DNA from: a virus
IMG/VR virus record: IMGVR_UViG_3300031857_001597
Location: 1 to 21,716 of that record
DNA: 21,716 bases
Direction: 5' to 3' (one strand)
Positions 1 through 7,238 of the stretch are shown here, piece after piece. A program made the position numbers and the translations under genes. Below the pieces are notes generated by a model. It had not been told where the DNA came from. It did not search any database and worked only from the letters and a program-made list of their open reading frames with translations. The first letter of the stretch is position 1. Every line of letters begins with the position of its first letter.

Positions 1-353
1 GCGTAACCGGCGTCTTCCGTGTAGAAGTTACGCAGGGACGACAGGGCTTGCACTTCAACGATGTCCTCGATGAGGCGGCTATACTCGTAGTGCTGGTCGA
101 TGGTCACAACCACTTCGCTCTCGGTGCCAGCAATCAGGGTGACCTGAGTGGAGGAAGCCTTAACCGAAGCGTTGCCACGCACAGGGGCGGGGATGTGAAC
201 GCTGTCACCTTTCTTACCCTTGAAGCTCATGCGCTTCATCAGGTTAGCGGCAACTAAGTTTTTCTTGTAAGTTGCAACAATCTCATCACTCCAAATTTCT
301 GGAATGAACGTTGCTGCGGTGGTCGTTGTAACGTTGTTAGTACCTAAAGGCAT
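1..353 (-). CDS. Major capsid protein, N-terminal part (partial)
   Basis: The gene starts at 353 and runs off the left edge of the window; 117 codons are present. The start has a strong Shine-Dalgarno (AGGAG, 8 bases upstream). The translation opens MPLGTNNVTTTT and continues with FIPEIWSDEIVATYKKNLVA and KGDSVHIPAP. This is the usual N-terminus of HK97-fold major capsid proteins of podoviruses, which form the icosahedral shell. It is the last gene seen in the leftward head operon, directly behind the scaffold gene, which is the normal order for scaffold and coat. Expression is probably boosted by the sigma70 promoter at 1743-1771. The family call rests on motif and context; the C-terminal half cannot be seen. 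Confidence 0.88.
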   Translation of the reverse strand, partial: MPLGTNNVTTTTAATFIPEIWSDEIVATYKKNLVAANLMKRMSFKGKKGDSVHIPAPVRGNASVKASSTQVTLIAGTESEVVVTIDQHYEYSRLIEDIVEVQALSSLRNFYTEDAGY

Positions 354-382
354 TTTGAAATCTCCTAAAAAATTGTGTCAAA

Positions 383-1159
383 TTACCGGACACGCCCTTC
401 AGCATATGCAGCCCTAATTTCAGGCTCCAAGGCTTCGTAACGAGCCGGGTCTGTCATGCGTAGCCGAATAAGGTCAGCACGACGATAAATCTTCCTTTGA
501 GCCTCGCCGGTTCCCCCAACATCCACACTGGCAGCTTTCAAGTTTTGCTTGAGAACTTCTTGACCATCTGTTTTGGTCTGTTGTGTTTTTGTCGAACGAA
601 TCTGCTTAAACGTCGAAATAAGCTCATCAGCAGCATCGTAGTCAAATTGAGCATCAGCCATAGCAAACATATTCAAACGAATAGGGCTGCCCTTAACCCA
701 CTCAATAAACTCACCATCACCAACAACTTGAGTGAAGTCAGGATGCTTCTGAGCAAGTTTTGCTTGCGTCTGCATCCGCTTAAACTCTGTAGCAGCTTGC
801 TTAGCTGCTAAGACATCAGGATGGCTCTCCACTGCCTTCTGAACCGCCTTTCGCGGGTCTTCAAAGAAGTCAATTTCGCTTTCTTCCACAGCAGGCTTTT
901 GTTCAGCTTTAACGGAGAGTTGCTGTTTAAGAAAATCATCTGCGAGTTTGCGTAAGTCGCCCACTTCTTGGGCTTGCCTACCAATTAGCTTTTCAGCCTC
1001 TTGGTGCATGTGTACAATCTCTTCCACCGACTTTCCCCGATATTTGTCGGGAATCTTTGGAGCCTGCGTTTCTGCTGCGGCTTGTGTTTGCTGTTGTTCT
1101 ACAGCTTCAATCTCGCTAGTGTTTCCTTGAGACAGTTCCTCGTTATCAACTAATGCCAT
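383..1159 (-). CDS. Scaffolding protein (capsid assembly)
   Basis: This is a 258-aa, charged, Gln/Ala/Glu-rich, mostly helical protein. Residues 36-70 hold the IPDKYRGKSVEE and MHQEAEKLIGRQAQEVG segment that is characteristic of podovirus scaffolds, which guide procapsid assembly and are then lost. A basic C-terminal region (QRKIYRRADLIRLR) may bind the coat protein; that is inference. An in-frame ATG lies 8 codons upstream at 1183. I prefer 1159 because GGAG and AAAGGG precede it and the upstream codons look like leader. It lies just before the capsid gene and behind the zinc-ribbon gene in the same operon. Confidence 0.85.
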   Translation of the reverse strand: MALVDNEELSQGNTSEIEAVEQQQTQAAAETQAPKIPDKYRGKSVEEIVHMHQEAEKLIGRQAQEVGDLRKLADDFLKQQLSVKAEQKPAVEESEIDFFEDPRKAVQKAVESHPDVLAAKQAATEFKRMQTQAKLAQKHPDFTQVVGDGEFIEWVKGSPIRLNMFAMADAQFDYDAADELISTFKQIRSTKTQQTKTDGQEVLKQNLKAASVDVGGTGEAQRKIYRRADLIRLRMTDPARYEALEPEIRAAYAEGRVR

Positions 1160-1232
1160 GCTAACCCTTTCTCCTGCCAGCAATATCTGGTTCTAGGAAA
1201 TTTTAAAATACCCTTACGGGCGGTAAAGAAAG

Positions 1233-1475
1233 TTATTCGCCGTTGTTGGCGGCTTTCTTCTTTTCTTGGGCCAATTTCTCAGCCCTAACTCGCTCCCACC
1301 TATCGTAGGCCCCTGGGAAGTCTCCGGAAATACCTTCCAGGTGCACACGCGGAGTGGAAACAATTCTCTTTGACTCCTTCCCACAGGCACTACAAGGTGC
1401 TTCCCTGAGGGAGTCGTCAATATATTGTTCTGTCAAATGCCCATCTGGGCAGAGGAATTCAAATATCCGTCGCAT
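1233..1475 (-). CDS. FmdB-like zinc-ribbon protein
   Basis: This 80-aa protein begins MRRIFEFLCPDGH and has two cysteine sites, Cys at 9 and a CSACGK pair near residue 30. The spacing fits a small zinc ribbon of the FmdB putative regulatory family, which is common in phage head operons. The rest is charged and ends in a Lys/Glu-rich helix. The start at 1475 has AGGAA 8 bases upstream and overlaps the end of the preceding gene by 17 bases, which suggests translational coupling. Longer in-frame starts (1490, 1541) lie inside that gene and have no better ribosome site. Function is unknown; head-gene regulation or a structural zinc role is only inferred. Confidence 0.68.
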   Translation of the reverse strand: MRRIFEFLCPDGHLTEQYIDDSLREAPCSACGKESKRIVSTPRVHLEGISGDFPGAYDRWERVRAEKLAQEKKKAANNGE

Positions 1476-1701
1476 CTTGAATTTCCTCATAGGCTTTCTC
1501 ACAAGCCTGTTTACGGGATAGGACAAGATCAAGAACGTCAAGCTGACCCTTACGAAAAAACAAACTTTGCTCGTCTACGACAGTTGAAAGTTCGTTGATG
1601 CTCGTCCTAAACTTTTGAAGATCTTCCATCAAATCGGCCCATCCCTGGGTTGCCATCATGGAAAACTGACCTTCGTAATACTTCTGAATCTCTCTATCCA
1701 T
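1459..1701 (-). CDS. Conserved hypothetical protein of the head operon
   Basis: This is an 80-aa acidic, helical protein (MDREIQKYYEGQFSMMATQG, then WADLMEDLQKF). Its central part is amphipathic and could form a coiled coil. I recognise the type as a small conserved podovirus gene between portal and scaffold, but I know no function. It is the first gene downstream of the sigma70-type promoter at 1743-1771, with AAAGGAC upstream of the ATG. Its 3' end overlaps the zinc-ribbon gene by 17 bases. Confidence 0.7.
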   Translation of the reverse strand: MDREIQKYYEGQFSMMATQGWADLMEDLQKFRTSINELSTVVDEQSLFFRKGQLDVLDLVLSRKQACEKAYEEIQDATDI

Positions 1702-1742
1702 AGTTCTTTGTCCTTTCAGGAGAACTTTACTAAATTGTCGCT

Positions 1743-1771
1743 ATTGTAACACATTGGCGACTTTTTGTCAA
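1743..1771 (-). promoter_or_regulatory. Sigma70-type promoter for scaffold/capsid genes
   Basis: Read on the minus strand, this is TTGACA (1771-1766), a spacer of exactly 17 bases, then TACAAT (1748-1743), with TGT just before the -10 (an extended -10). Transcription would start near 1736, about 35 bases before the ATG at 1701. It sits in the only noncoding gap between portal and scaffold. It would give the zinc-ribbon, scaffold and capsid genes extra mRNA beyond read-through from the terminase promoter. Confidence 0.82.
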
Positions 1772-1780
1772 GTGTTTTTA

Positions 1781-3769
1781 TTAGTTTTTTAGCTGTTTTG
1801 TAGCCATTTGTGCTAATGCAATGCGTTCGTTGCTCTTAATATCTTGCTCTTTGAGCATTAAATCGGCAATTTTGGCCCTGCGTTCGAAGTCTTTGGCCTC
1901 CTGATCCTCATCCAAGTTGGTGGACAAGGCGGAAATGAGCTTAGCCTGGGCTTCTTGAGGCATGATTTGAGCCTCTGTGAGGGCTTTTTGAGCCTCTGCG
2001 CTCTGTTTCTCTGCCTTGCTCTGCAAATCAGCCACCTGAGCCTGAATGAGGGCCATTTTGGCCTGTTGTTCCATTTGCTGGCTTTGCTGAGCCTCAGGCG
2101 AGGGCTGCGACATTTGCTCCAGGGCCGTGATGAGGTCGCCACGGTTGGTGAGGCTGGAGTTTTGCAGGATGCCTTTGAGGATGAGAGGCAGCACAGGGGT
2201 GTTCGGGCCAAGGGTTTGGAGCAAACCAATAAGCTGCTGCTGCTCAAACTCACGGGCCAAGATGCCCAAGGTGGCCGTGGGAACAAACTTCATGTCCACA
2301 GACGGGTAACGCTCAGGATCAAACTGCATATAACGGAATGCAGATTTTTCAATGAACGGCATCAGGAAGTCTTCTTGGAAGTTTGTAAGCGTCCGTTTGT
2401 ACTTCTTGATGATACCGGCCATAGCCATAGACATACCGCCTGCGCTGGCGTCACGGGGGATGCTGGTGGGCATACCTGCGCTGTCCACCGTCCCTGTTGC
2501 CTGCAGCAGCATCCGCTCAAAGTTTTGGGCAGAGGCGGCAACATCCCCATTGGTTTGACCAAAATGGAAGGGGTAGATGATTTCTGAAGGGGCTCCGTTG
2601 GTGAGAACAGCCTTACCCGGTTTCACCTCAAACTTAGCACCACGCGGCAGGCGGGTGGCATCCATAGCAATCATGGGCGCTGTGGTGAGGGCCAGGGAGT
2701 CCATGTGAGCCCGTAGTTGGCCGTCAATGGCCTTTTGCATGTTGTAGGCCTTTTCCACCGTACCACGGCCCCAGAAGCGACCAGGGATGGTGTCATCCTG
2801 ATAGGCCACAATGGGGCGGTCTTTCATCATGTACGGGTTTTCTTCAGCTTTGAGAAGCTGGCCGTCATTGGCGATGACAACAATGGCTTCCACCATGTTG
2901 CTATATTCTTCTGCCAAGCTGGAATCAGGGAACAAATCGACAGTATCACCTTCCCCCTCGTTAATGGCATCTAAATATTCTTTGGGAATCAAACCATAAT
3001 AGACAATGAGCTTAACCTTGTCCTGCTGGTAATAGACATCCTCTTGCACCGGCTCTAACATGGAATCTTCGCCAGAAAGCTGCAAGTCCACTTTCTTGTA
3101 AATGCCCTTTTCCATGCCTTCCACAACTTTGTGGACAGACACAAACTTCTCAATGGCTACTCCCATAGCATCTTCAATGCTGTCGGCATTGGGGTCAATG
3201 AGGAAGTTCTTGGGGTTGATGGGCTTTAAACGAACCCGTGTACGAGGCACTTCCTCGACACCAATGGCAGCAGCACCTACGACACCCGGCAGGGGCTGCG
3301 TTGCAGGCCTATATTCCACCGTCTCATCCACCACAATTTCACCAATGCCTGTCCCATATATCTCGGCTAGGAGTTCAATTTGGTCGATGGATTTCTTAAT
3401 TTTGTCCAGCTTAAAATCTTCCATAAGCTGTCGTTTTAGCACTTCAACGTCCATCGGATTACCGTCTACATCACGGAGGTCATCCTGAATGTCAAAAAAC
3501 TCACCCTGGCCGAAGATGGCTTCCATGATTTCTGCATGGCGGGTTTCCACAGCCTGCTGCGTAGCAGGGCTAATGATGCGGCTACGCTCGCTCTCGCGGG
3601 TACGGTCTTCAATGGCCCACAAGCCACGGAAGATGCGCTCATATTCCTCCCAAAGGGGCAGGAAGTTTACATCCCGATGGTCACGCCACGGGTCAAGCTT
3701 CGAAGTGATCCACGCTACAAGCTCAGTTTCTTCCTGAGATTGCATTTCAAAGGTAGGGTTTTTATCCAT
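1781..3769 (-). CDS. Portal protein (head-tail connector)
   Basis: This 662-aa protein forms the ring at the capsid vertex through which DNA is packaged and ejected. The length and layout fit podovirus portals of the P22/T7-connector type. There is a conserved N-terminal block (WEEYERIFRGLW, ERSRIISPATQQAVETRHAE), a central mixed region (NPYMMKDRPIVAYQDDTIPG, FWGRGTVEKAYNMQKAIDGQ), and a C-terminal Gln/Ala/Glu-rich coiled-coil stretch from about residue 525 to the end, as expected for a crown or barrel helix. Its ATG comes one base after the stop of the DUF6496-like gene, and its own ribosome site is weak, so coupling is likely. It sits between terminase and scaffold as in most tailed phages. 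Confidence 0.9.
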   Translation of the reverse strand: MDKNPTFEMQSQEETELVAWITSKLDPWRDHRDVNFLPLWEEYERIFRGLWAIEDRTRESERSRIISPATQQAVETRHAEIMEAIFGQGEFFDIQDDLRDVDGNPMDVEVLKRQLMEDFKLDKIKKSIDQIELLAEIYGTGIGEIVVDETVEYRPATQPLPGVVGAAAIGVEEVPRTRVRLKPINPKNFLIDPNADSIEDAMGVAIEKFVSVHKVVEGMEKGIYKKVDLQLSGEDSMLEPVQEDVYYQQDKVKLIVYYGLIPKEYLDAINEGEGDTVDLFPDSSLAEEYSNMVEAIVVIANDGQLLKAEENPYMMKDRPIVAYQDDTIPGRFWGRGTVEKAYNMQKAIDGQLRAHMDSLALTTAPMIAMDATRLPRGAKFEVKPGKAVLTNGAPSEIIYPFHFGQTNGDVAASAQNFERMLLQATGTVDSAGMPTSIPRDASAGGMSMAMAGIIKKYKRTLTNFQEDFLMPFIEKSAFRYMQFDPERYPSVDMKFVPTATLGILAREFEQQQLIGLLQTLGPNTPVLPLILKGILQNSSLTNRGDLITALEQMSQPSPEAQQSQQMEQQAKMALIQAQVADLQSKAEKQSAEAQKALTEAQIMPQEAQAKLISALSTNLDEDQEAKDFERRAKIADLMLKEQDIKSNERIALAQMATKQLKN

Positions 3770-3770
3770 G

Positions 3771-3941
3771 TTATTTAGCTTTCTTCATGGGTTTCTTAGT
3801 TTTGTCCGCTTCAGACAAAGCAATGGCAATGGCTTGTTTTTTATTCTTGACGACAGGGCCACCTTTGCCGCTATGAAGGGTGCCTTTTTTGTATTCTGTC
3901 ATCACCTTACTAATCTTTTTCTCAGCTTTAGTTTTCTTCAT
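3771..3941 (-). CDS. Small basic DUF6496-like protein
   Basis: This is a 56-aa, very Lys-rich protein. Its centre reads SGKGGPVVKNKKQAIAIAL, which matches my memory of the DUF6496 family found in phages and bacteria. The stop is one base from the portal ATG, and the start has GGTGA close upstream. The reading frame is fully open and tightly packed between neighbours. Function is unknown; nucleic-acid binding is possible given its charge, but nothing proves it. Confidence 0.7.
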   Translation of the reverse strand: MKKTKAEKKISKVMTEYKKGTLHSGKGGPVVKNKKQAIAIALSEADKTKKPMKKAK

Positions 3942-3944
3942 AGG

Positions 3945-4202
3945 TCACCATTTTATTTTATTGCTCCAATATGCCGCAGACATTTTCCCTTTGGCAATGT
4001 TTTCAGCGTGTCTTGCTTTAAAAGCCTCGTTACGCTTAGACCCGTCAGGAGAGCCTTGAACCCCTTGTTGCCCAAAGCGAATGGTCTTCACCTTATCGCC
4101 TTCTTTGGCAACCACCACATGACTCTTGGTGGGATGGTCAGGGGTACGTTTAGGCTTGTTGTAGCCAGACACCCCTACCTTCTTCAGGCGGCTGTCAGCC
4201 AC
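3945..4202 (-). CDS. Conserved small basic protein (GTG start)
   Basis: This is an 85-aa basic protein starting with GTG (ADSRLKKVGVSGYNKPKRTP) and ending NIAKGKMSAAYWSNKIKW. The C-terminal RHAENIAKGKMSAAYW block is one I recognise as conserved in marine and freshwater podoviruses next to the portal gene, without a known function. The GTG is preceded by AAGG at a good distance, and it overlaps the end of the Cys-rich gene by 8 bases. An ATG farther upstream (4256) would extend the protein inside that gene and is less likely. Confidence 0.65.
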   Translation of the reverse strand: MADSRLKKVGVSGYNKPKRTPDHPTKSHVVVAKEGDKVKTIRFGQQGVQGSPDGSKRNEAFKARHAENIAKGKMSAAYWSNKIKW

Positions 4203-4347
4203 GTTTGTTGGCCTTATTCGTAGCGGCACGGCTGCCACGCTTGGGCATGGGAGCACGGCTTTCCTTACCCATACACATACCGGCTTTCTTGCACTTGGCA
4301 GGAGAGGGGCAACCAGCGCAGGGTTTGAATTCTTTCATGTTAGGCAT
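4195..4347 (-). CDS. Small Cys-rich basic protein
   Basis: This 50-aa protein has four cysteines in the first half (CAGCPSPAKC, then C24) followed by a Lys/Arg-rich tail (PMPKRGSRAATNKANKRG). The pattern suggests a small zinc-binding or nucleic-acid-binding fold, which is inference. AAAGGA precedes the ATG. It overlaps both neighbours by 8 bases: the 52-aa gene upstream and the GTG-start gene downstream. No function is known to me. Confidence 0.6.
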   Translation of the reverse strand: MPNMKEFKPCAGCPSPAKCKKAGMCMGKESRAPMPKRGSRAATNKANKRG

Positions 4348-4498
4348 ATTTCTTTCCTTTCTTTGCTGTTTTAGCAGCATCTTTGAAGTCTTTGTTAGAA
4401 GGAGCACCTTTGGTGTTGGGCTTACGCATCTTTTCACCACTACCGGCTGCTATGCGTTTACGCTTTGCGTTAATGTTTGCGTACAAGCCTTGTTTCAT
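4340..4498 (-). CDS. Small conserved basic protein (MKQGLYANI type)
   Basis: This is a 52-aa, Lys-rich protein opening MKQGLYANINAKRKRIAAGS, with GEKMRKPNTKGAPSNKDF next and a lysine-rich end. I recognise this opening from small genes that commonly follow the large terminase in phages, annotated only as hypothetical. It lies 15 bases after the terminase stop and overlaps the Cys-rich gene by 8 bases. A role in packaging or the virion is inferred from position only. Confidence 0.7.
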   Translation of the reverse strand: MKQGLYANINAKRKRIAAGSGEKMRKPNTKGAPSNKDFKDAAKTAKKGKKYA

Positions 4499-4513
4499 AT
4501 TAGTACCACTCTT

Positions 4514-5776
4514 TTATATACCTGCTACTATATCCATAGGTGCGTATTCATCATCGTCATAGTCTTGCTGGTAGTTTGTCACCGCAAGCTGGTCGATGTA
4601 CGACAAAGCATCCACTAAGTCATCATGCACTCCGGTGGAAGGAAACAACAGCAACTGGTCTTTAAACTCAGCCCAATCTTCCTGCTCGTTAAACGTAATG
4701 CGCCCATGTTCCATACGCCCCTGGAGGCTCCAGACCACCCTGTCGGCTTTCTTCTTGTTGCCGTGGGTGAGGTCTTGGATGTGGGAATAAATGTTGTTCT
4801 TTCTCATCAAATCGTTGAGGTAGGGCAAGACAGCATTCTTCAGGGCTCCGCGCTCAATTCCCACAGCAATGGGCTGATAGTCACGGATGGTTTTGAGAAT
4901 GTTTACAGCAGTTTCTCGAATGTCCCAGCGCCCATGCTCAATTTTCTTGACAAACCAATCACCGTTGTCATCAAGCTTGACAATGGCAATGGCGCTCTCA
5001 TCGAGCTTCTTCTTGTGGGCTGAGGCGTTCTTCGCCACCTCTTCAAAGCCTGCAAGGTCAATGGCTACGACATACTGCCCATATTGAGGTTCTTTGCCTT
5101 CCTTCCACCAATGTTCTTTAAAGACATCAGAGCCTGCTGTGTCGAAGGAGGCCATGAATTCTGATTTGAAAGCGAAAGTGCTTAAAGTTTTTTTAGCGGC
5201 TTCGATTTCTTTAGGATCAATTGTAGGGTTATCAAAAGTGGTAAGGTGCCAGCTTTTCCAATCAGGGTCTTCTTCGTCTTTACCCTGCATGAACAAATCA
5301 TAAAACCAGTTGCGACCAGCAGGGGAACTAATGAAAATAGCGCTACCTTTTAAGTCGGACAGAGCGGGGCGAATAACTTTAGACCAGATTTGCTCATCTT
5401 TAATGAACGCTGCTTCATCGATAACCACAAAGTGCAGTTTCATACCTCGCAGCGTGTCTGGGTTCTCTGCTGACCGTAAATGAATTTTCACCCCGTTAAT
5501 CAGGGTGATGTCCATCTGGTTAACGTGGGCAGACTTAATCACCTCTCGGCCTTGTTCTAACAAAGCTTCCCAGGCAATTTGACGGGTCTGTCCTTGGGTG
5601 GGGCCGACATACAAAACAGCCGATCCTGCGGGAGCTTGTAAGCCTTCGGCAATGATCTTTTTAATGGCAAAATTGGACTTACCACAGCGACGACCTGCAA
5701 CAATCACCTTGAATCGTGCCGGGTCAGACCAAGCATCAATTTGCCAAGGCAACAGTTTCCAGTTTAAATTAGCCAT
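4514..5776 (-). CDS. terL: Terminase large subunit
   Basis: This is the 420-aa packaging motor. The N-terminal ATPase has Walker A GRRCGKS (28-34), a second block VGPTQGQTRQ (57-66) and Walker B HFVVIDEAAF (115-124, with D120-E121). A coupling motif ISSPAG follows. The C-terminal RNase H-like nuclease has D240 (VVAIDLAG), E308 (GIERG) and HDDLVDAL (384-391), the expected acidic residues. The protein cuts concatemeric DNA and pumps it into the prohead through the portal. The start overlaps the HNH gene by 8 bases. Length is slightly short but typical for this branch. Confidence 0.95.
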   Translation of the reverse strand: MANLNWKLLPWQIDAWSDPARFKVIVAGRRCGKSNFAIKKIIAEGLQAPAGSAVLYVGPTQGQTRQIAWEALLEQGREVIKSAHVNQMDITLINGVKIHLRSAENPDTLRGMKLHFVVIDEAAFIKDEQIWSKVIRPALSDLKGSAIFISSPAGRNWFYDLFMQGKDEEDPDWKSWHLTTFDNPTIDPKEIEAAKKTLSTFAFKSEFMASFDTAGSDVFKEHWWKEGKEPQYGQYVVAIDLAGFEEVAKNASAHKKKLDESAIAIVKLDDNGDWFVKKIEHGRWDIRETAVNILKTIRDYQPIAVGIERGALKNAVLPYLNDLMRKNNIYSHIQDLTHGNKKKADRVVWSLQGRMEHGRITFNEQEDWAEFKDQLLLFPSTGVHDDLVDALSYIDQLAVTNYQQDYDDDEYAPMDIVAGI

Positions 5777-6263
5777 AGAATCGATTGTTCTTTCTCATGT
5801 TTTCAACCGCAGGAACCACACGCAGATTCCACGGTACATGCAACCCACTAACTGTTTCGCCTTGTAAAGGAACAATGTGGTCAACATGCCATTGTTGATC
5901 GGATTCTCGGTTACGCATAGCAGCCAACTGATAAATACAGCGGATATATTCTTTATCCTCTTTTAATAGCCATTTTGGCTTTCGCTGCATTTTAGCTGTG
6001 TGCCGTAACGCGGTATTGGCGTTTACTTTTCCCTTGTTATTTTTTTGCCACTTAGAGGCTATCTCCCGAAGCTTAGCGCGATTGGCTTGGGCATACTCAG
6101 CCATGTACGCTTTCCTTTCAGGATTATTATTCTTTTCTTTTTCACAAGCAGTGCAGAATCCGTTAGATGAACGGCGATTAGCCACATGACCAACTTTACA
6201 AGGCTTACCTGTAAAGTAGTAGACATCCTTATTGGCTAAAGCTGCTTTGCGTGATTTCTGCAT
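5769..6263 (-). CDS. HNH endonuclease
   Basis: This 164-aa protein has an N-terminal zinc-binding section (C22, H26, C37, C40) of the GKPCKVGH type and a C-terminal HNH core. In the core HVDHIVPLQG (126-135) supplies the His/Asp pair, LHVPWNLRVV (141-150) the central Asn, and ENMRKNN the last position. The middle is Lys/Arg-rich and likely contacts DNA. It overlaps terL by 8 bases and the zincin gene by 35 bases. HNH proteins beside terminase genes can assist packaging cleavage (HK97 gp74 is the known case). The zinc module also fits free-standing homing nucleases, so both roles remain open. Confidence 0.85.
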   Translation of the reverse strand: MQKSRKAALANKDVYYFTGKPCKVGHVANRRSSNGFCTACEKEKNNNPERKAYMAEYAQANRAKLREIASKWQKNNKGKVNANTALRHTAKMQRKPKWLLKEDKEYIRCIYQLAAMRNRESDQQWHVDHIVPLQGETVSGLHVPWNLRVVPAVENMRKNNRFYG

Positions 6264-6645
6264 TACTTTCTTTATGTTCCGTTGGTATGCTCTGGGAATA
6301 TGCCTTAAATAGTTCCGTCGCTATCTTTTGGATGCCGTAGGCTTGCGCCTCTGTCCCAGGTTTGTCTTCCCCTATCCACTCACAATGGAACTGCCATACA
6401 TGAACAGCTTCATGCACCAACAGCCCCAATATTTCCTCAGCCCTTAAAACCAGCCCTTCCTTGAGCAAGACCAAACAATAGCCCTCTTCACGAAAGACAT
6501 GGGTTTGTGCCAAAGCCCCATCATCACAAAACTCCACCTGAGGCAGCCTGAGCTTCTTTAACAGGCTTTTAAGCTCCTTTTCGGAGGTGACCAAGGCATA
6601 CCTATAGGCACACTCCATTAACGAGCTAGAAAGCCATCTAGACAT
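6229..6645 (-). CDS. HExxH zincin-like metalloprotease
   Basis: This 138-aa protein has a clear HExxH site (HEAVH, 78-82) within ILGLLVHEAVHVWQFHCEWI. A downstream Glu comes in GTEAQAYGIQ (E99), the arrangement of gluzincin-type metallopeptidases with a helix-borne third ligand. The rest of the protein is compact with no signal peptide. The ATG overlaps the small-terminase stop by 8 bases (ATGTCTAG), and the 3' end overlaps the HNH gene. A protease between terS and terL might act in head maturation or on a host protein. Nothing in the sequence decides the substrate. Confidence 0.75.
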   Translation of the reverse strand: MSRWLSSSLMECAYRYALVTSEKELKSLLKKLRLPQVEFCDDGALAQTHVFREEGYCLVLLKEGLVLRAEEILGLLVHEAVHVWQFHCEWIGEDKPGTEAQAYGIQKIATELFKAYSQSIPTEHKESNAEITQSSFSQ

Positions 6646-7012
6646 CTATGACATCCTTTTCCCCAGAGGAAACATTGACGTCTGTCAGACCACTGATGTT
6701 AACCACCACCTGAGGGGGCTTCTCTCCAGCTTTCACATCAAAAGCACTCAAGGGTAGGATGCGCTCTGCACAAAACTTCAAGGCAGCAAACTGATCTTTG
6801 TCCTCATCGTTCATGGCCTTGCGGATGAGGGTTTCAATGATCTTTTCACCCGTTGTCCCTAACAACCTAGCTCTAAACTCCTGAAGCCTTGCAGCCTCTC
6901 CAGGGGGACGACCAACAACACCCCTGCCTCCCTTCCTCTTGGAAGCTATGACATCCTTACGGGGTCTGCCTTTCTTAGCTACAGAAGGCTGAACATCTAC
7001 GTTGGTTTCCAT
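6638..7012 (-). CDS. Putative terminase small subunit
   Basis: This is a 124-aa protein. A disordered basic N-terminus carries GRPRK (15-19) and GRPPG (34-38), which resemble AT hooks. A helical core follows (GEKIIETLIRKAMN, FAALKFCAERILPLSAF), then an acidic C-terminus. Small terminases of podoviruses recognise the packaging site on DNA. The call rests on position (first gene of the packaging operon, upstream of terL), size and the helical core, since small terminases vary widely. AAAGG lies 10-14 bases before the ATG. The promoter at 7239-7267 is about 220 bases upstream, leaving a long structured leader. Confidence 0.6.
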   Translation of the reverse strand: METNVDVQPSVAKKGRPRKDVIASKRKGGRGVVGRPPGEAARLQEFRARLLGTTGEKIIETLIRKAMNDEDKDQFAALKFCAERILPLSAFDVKAGEKPPQVVVNISGLTDVNVSSGEKDVIDV

Positions 7013-7036
7013 TTAGACATACCTTTAGCCAGAACG

Positions 7037-7052
7037 TAGAAGATGTCTTCTA
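7037..7052. promoter_or_regulatory. Near-perfect palindrome in the terS leader
   Basis: TAGAAGATGTCTTCTA has 7-base arms around a 2-base centre. It lies 25 bases from the terS start and downstream of the leftward promoter. It could be a DNA operator or an mRNA hairpin just upstream of the ribosome site. The sequence does not distinguish these. Confidence 0.5.
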
Positions 7053-7094
7053 AGTTCCTATTACGTTGCACAGGATCTATGTAAAGTATATAAA

Positions 7095-7210
7095 CATGTA
7101 AGGAGCTTTTCCTTATAAGTTCGGCTACGCCTGAACACTTTCCATAGACCCTGAAGGAGAAACTCCCCTTTTAGTTCCGTCTACGCCCCTACATAGACAC
7201 TTTACATGAG
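7095..7210 (-). repeat. Two imperfect tandem copies of a hairpin module in the leader
   Basis: Copy one (about 7095-7146) and copy two (about 7149-7210) share, in plus-strand order, AAGGAG, a short pyrimidine arm that pairs with it, AGTTC, a CGnCTACGCC core and CACTTTnCAT. In the leftward mRNA each copy can fold a hairpin around GGAG/CTCC-type arms (7100-7104 with 7110-7114; 7156-7159 with 7163-7166). Both lie between the promoter and terS, so they would be in the 5' leader. Confidence 0.6.
7119..7136. repeat. Hairpin with repeated TCGGCTACGCCTG core
   Basis: GTTCGGCTACGCCTGAAC folds as GTTC/GAAC plus GGC/GCC with a TAC loop and one bulged T. The 13-base core TCGGCTACGCCTG (7121-7133) recurs exactly at 7344-7356, and in degenerate form (TCCGTCTACGCCCC) at 7176-7189. 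The 7344 copy lies outside the leader, upstream of the promoter, so the motif is not only a leader element. Confidence 0.55.
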
Positions 7211-7238
7211 TCCTGGTTTGTATCTAACAAACAAGATG

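Noticed and set aside
376-381. TTGACA on the minus strand before the capsid gene
   Set aside because: At 17 bases the -10 position is TCAAAA and the start would fall at or after the ATG, so it is not a usable promoter.
1955-2587. A 210-codon open frame on the plus strand
   Set aside because: It lies entirely opposite the portal gene, has no ribosome site or recognisable motif, and is a composition shadow of the portal codons.
3768-4223. A 151-codon plus-strand frame
   Set aside because: It is antisense to three small coupled genes with good starts, and its Phe/Leu-rich sequence reflects the Lys-rich codons opposite.
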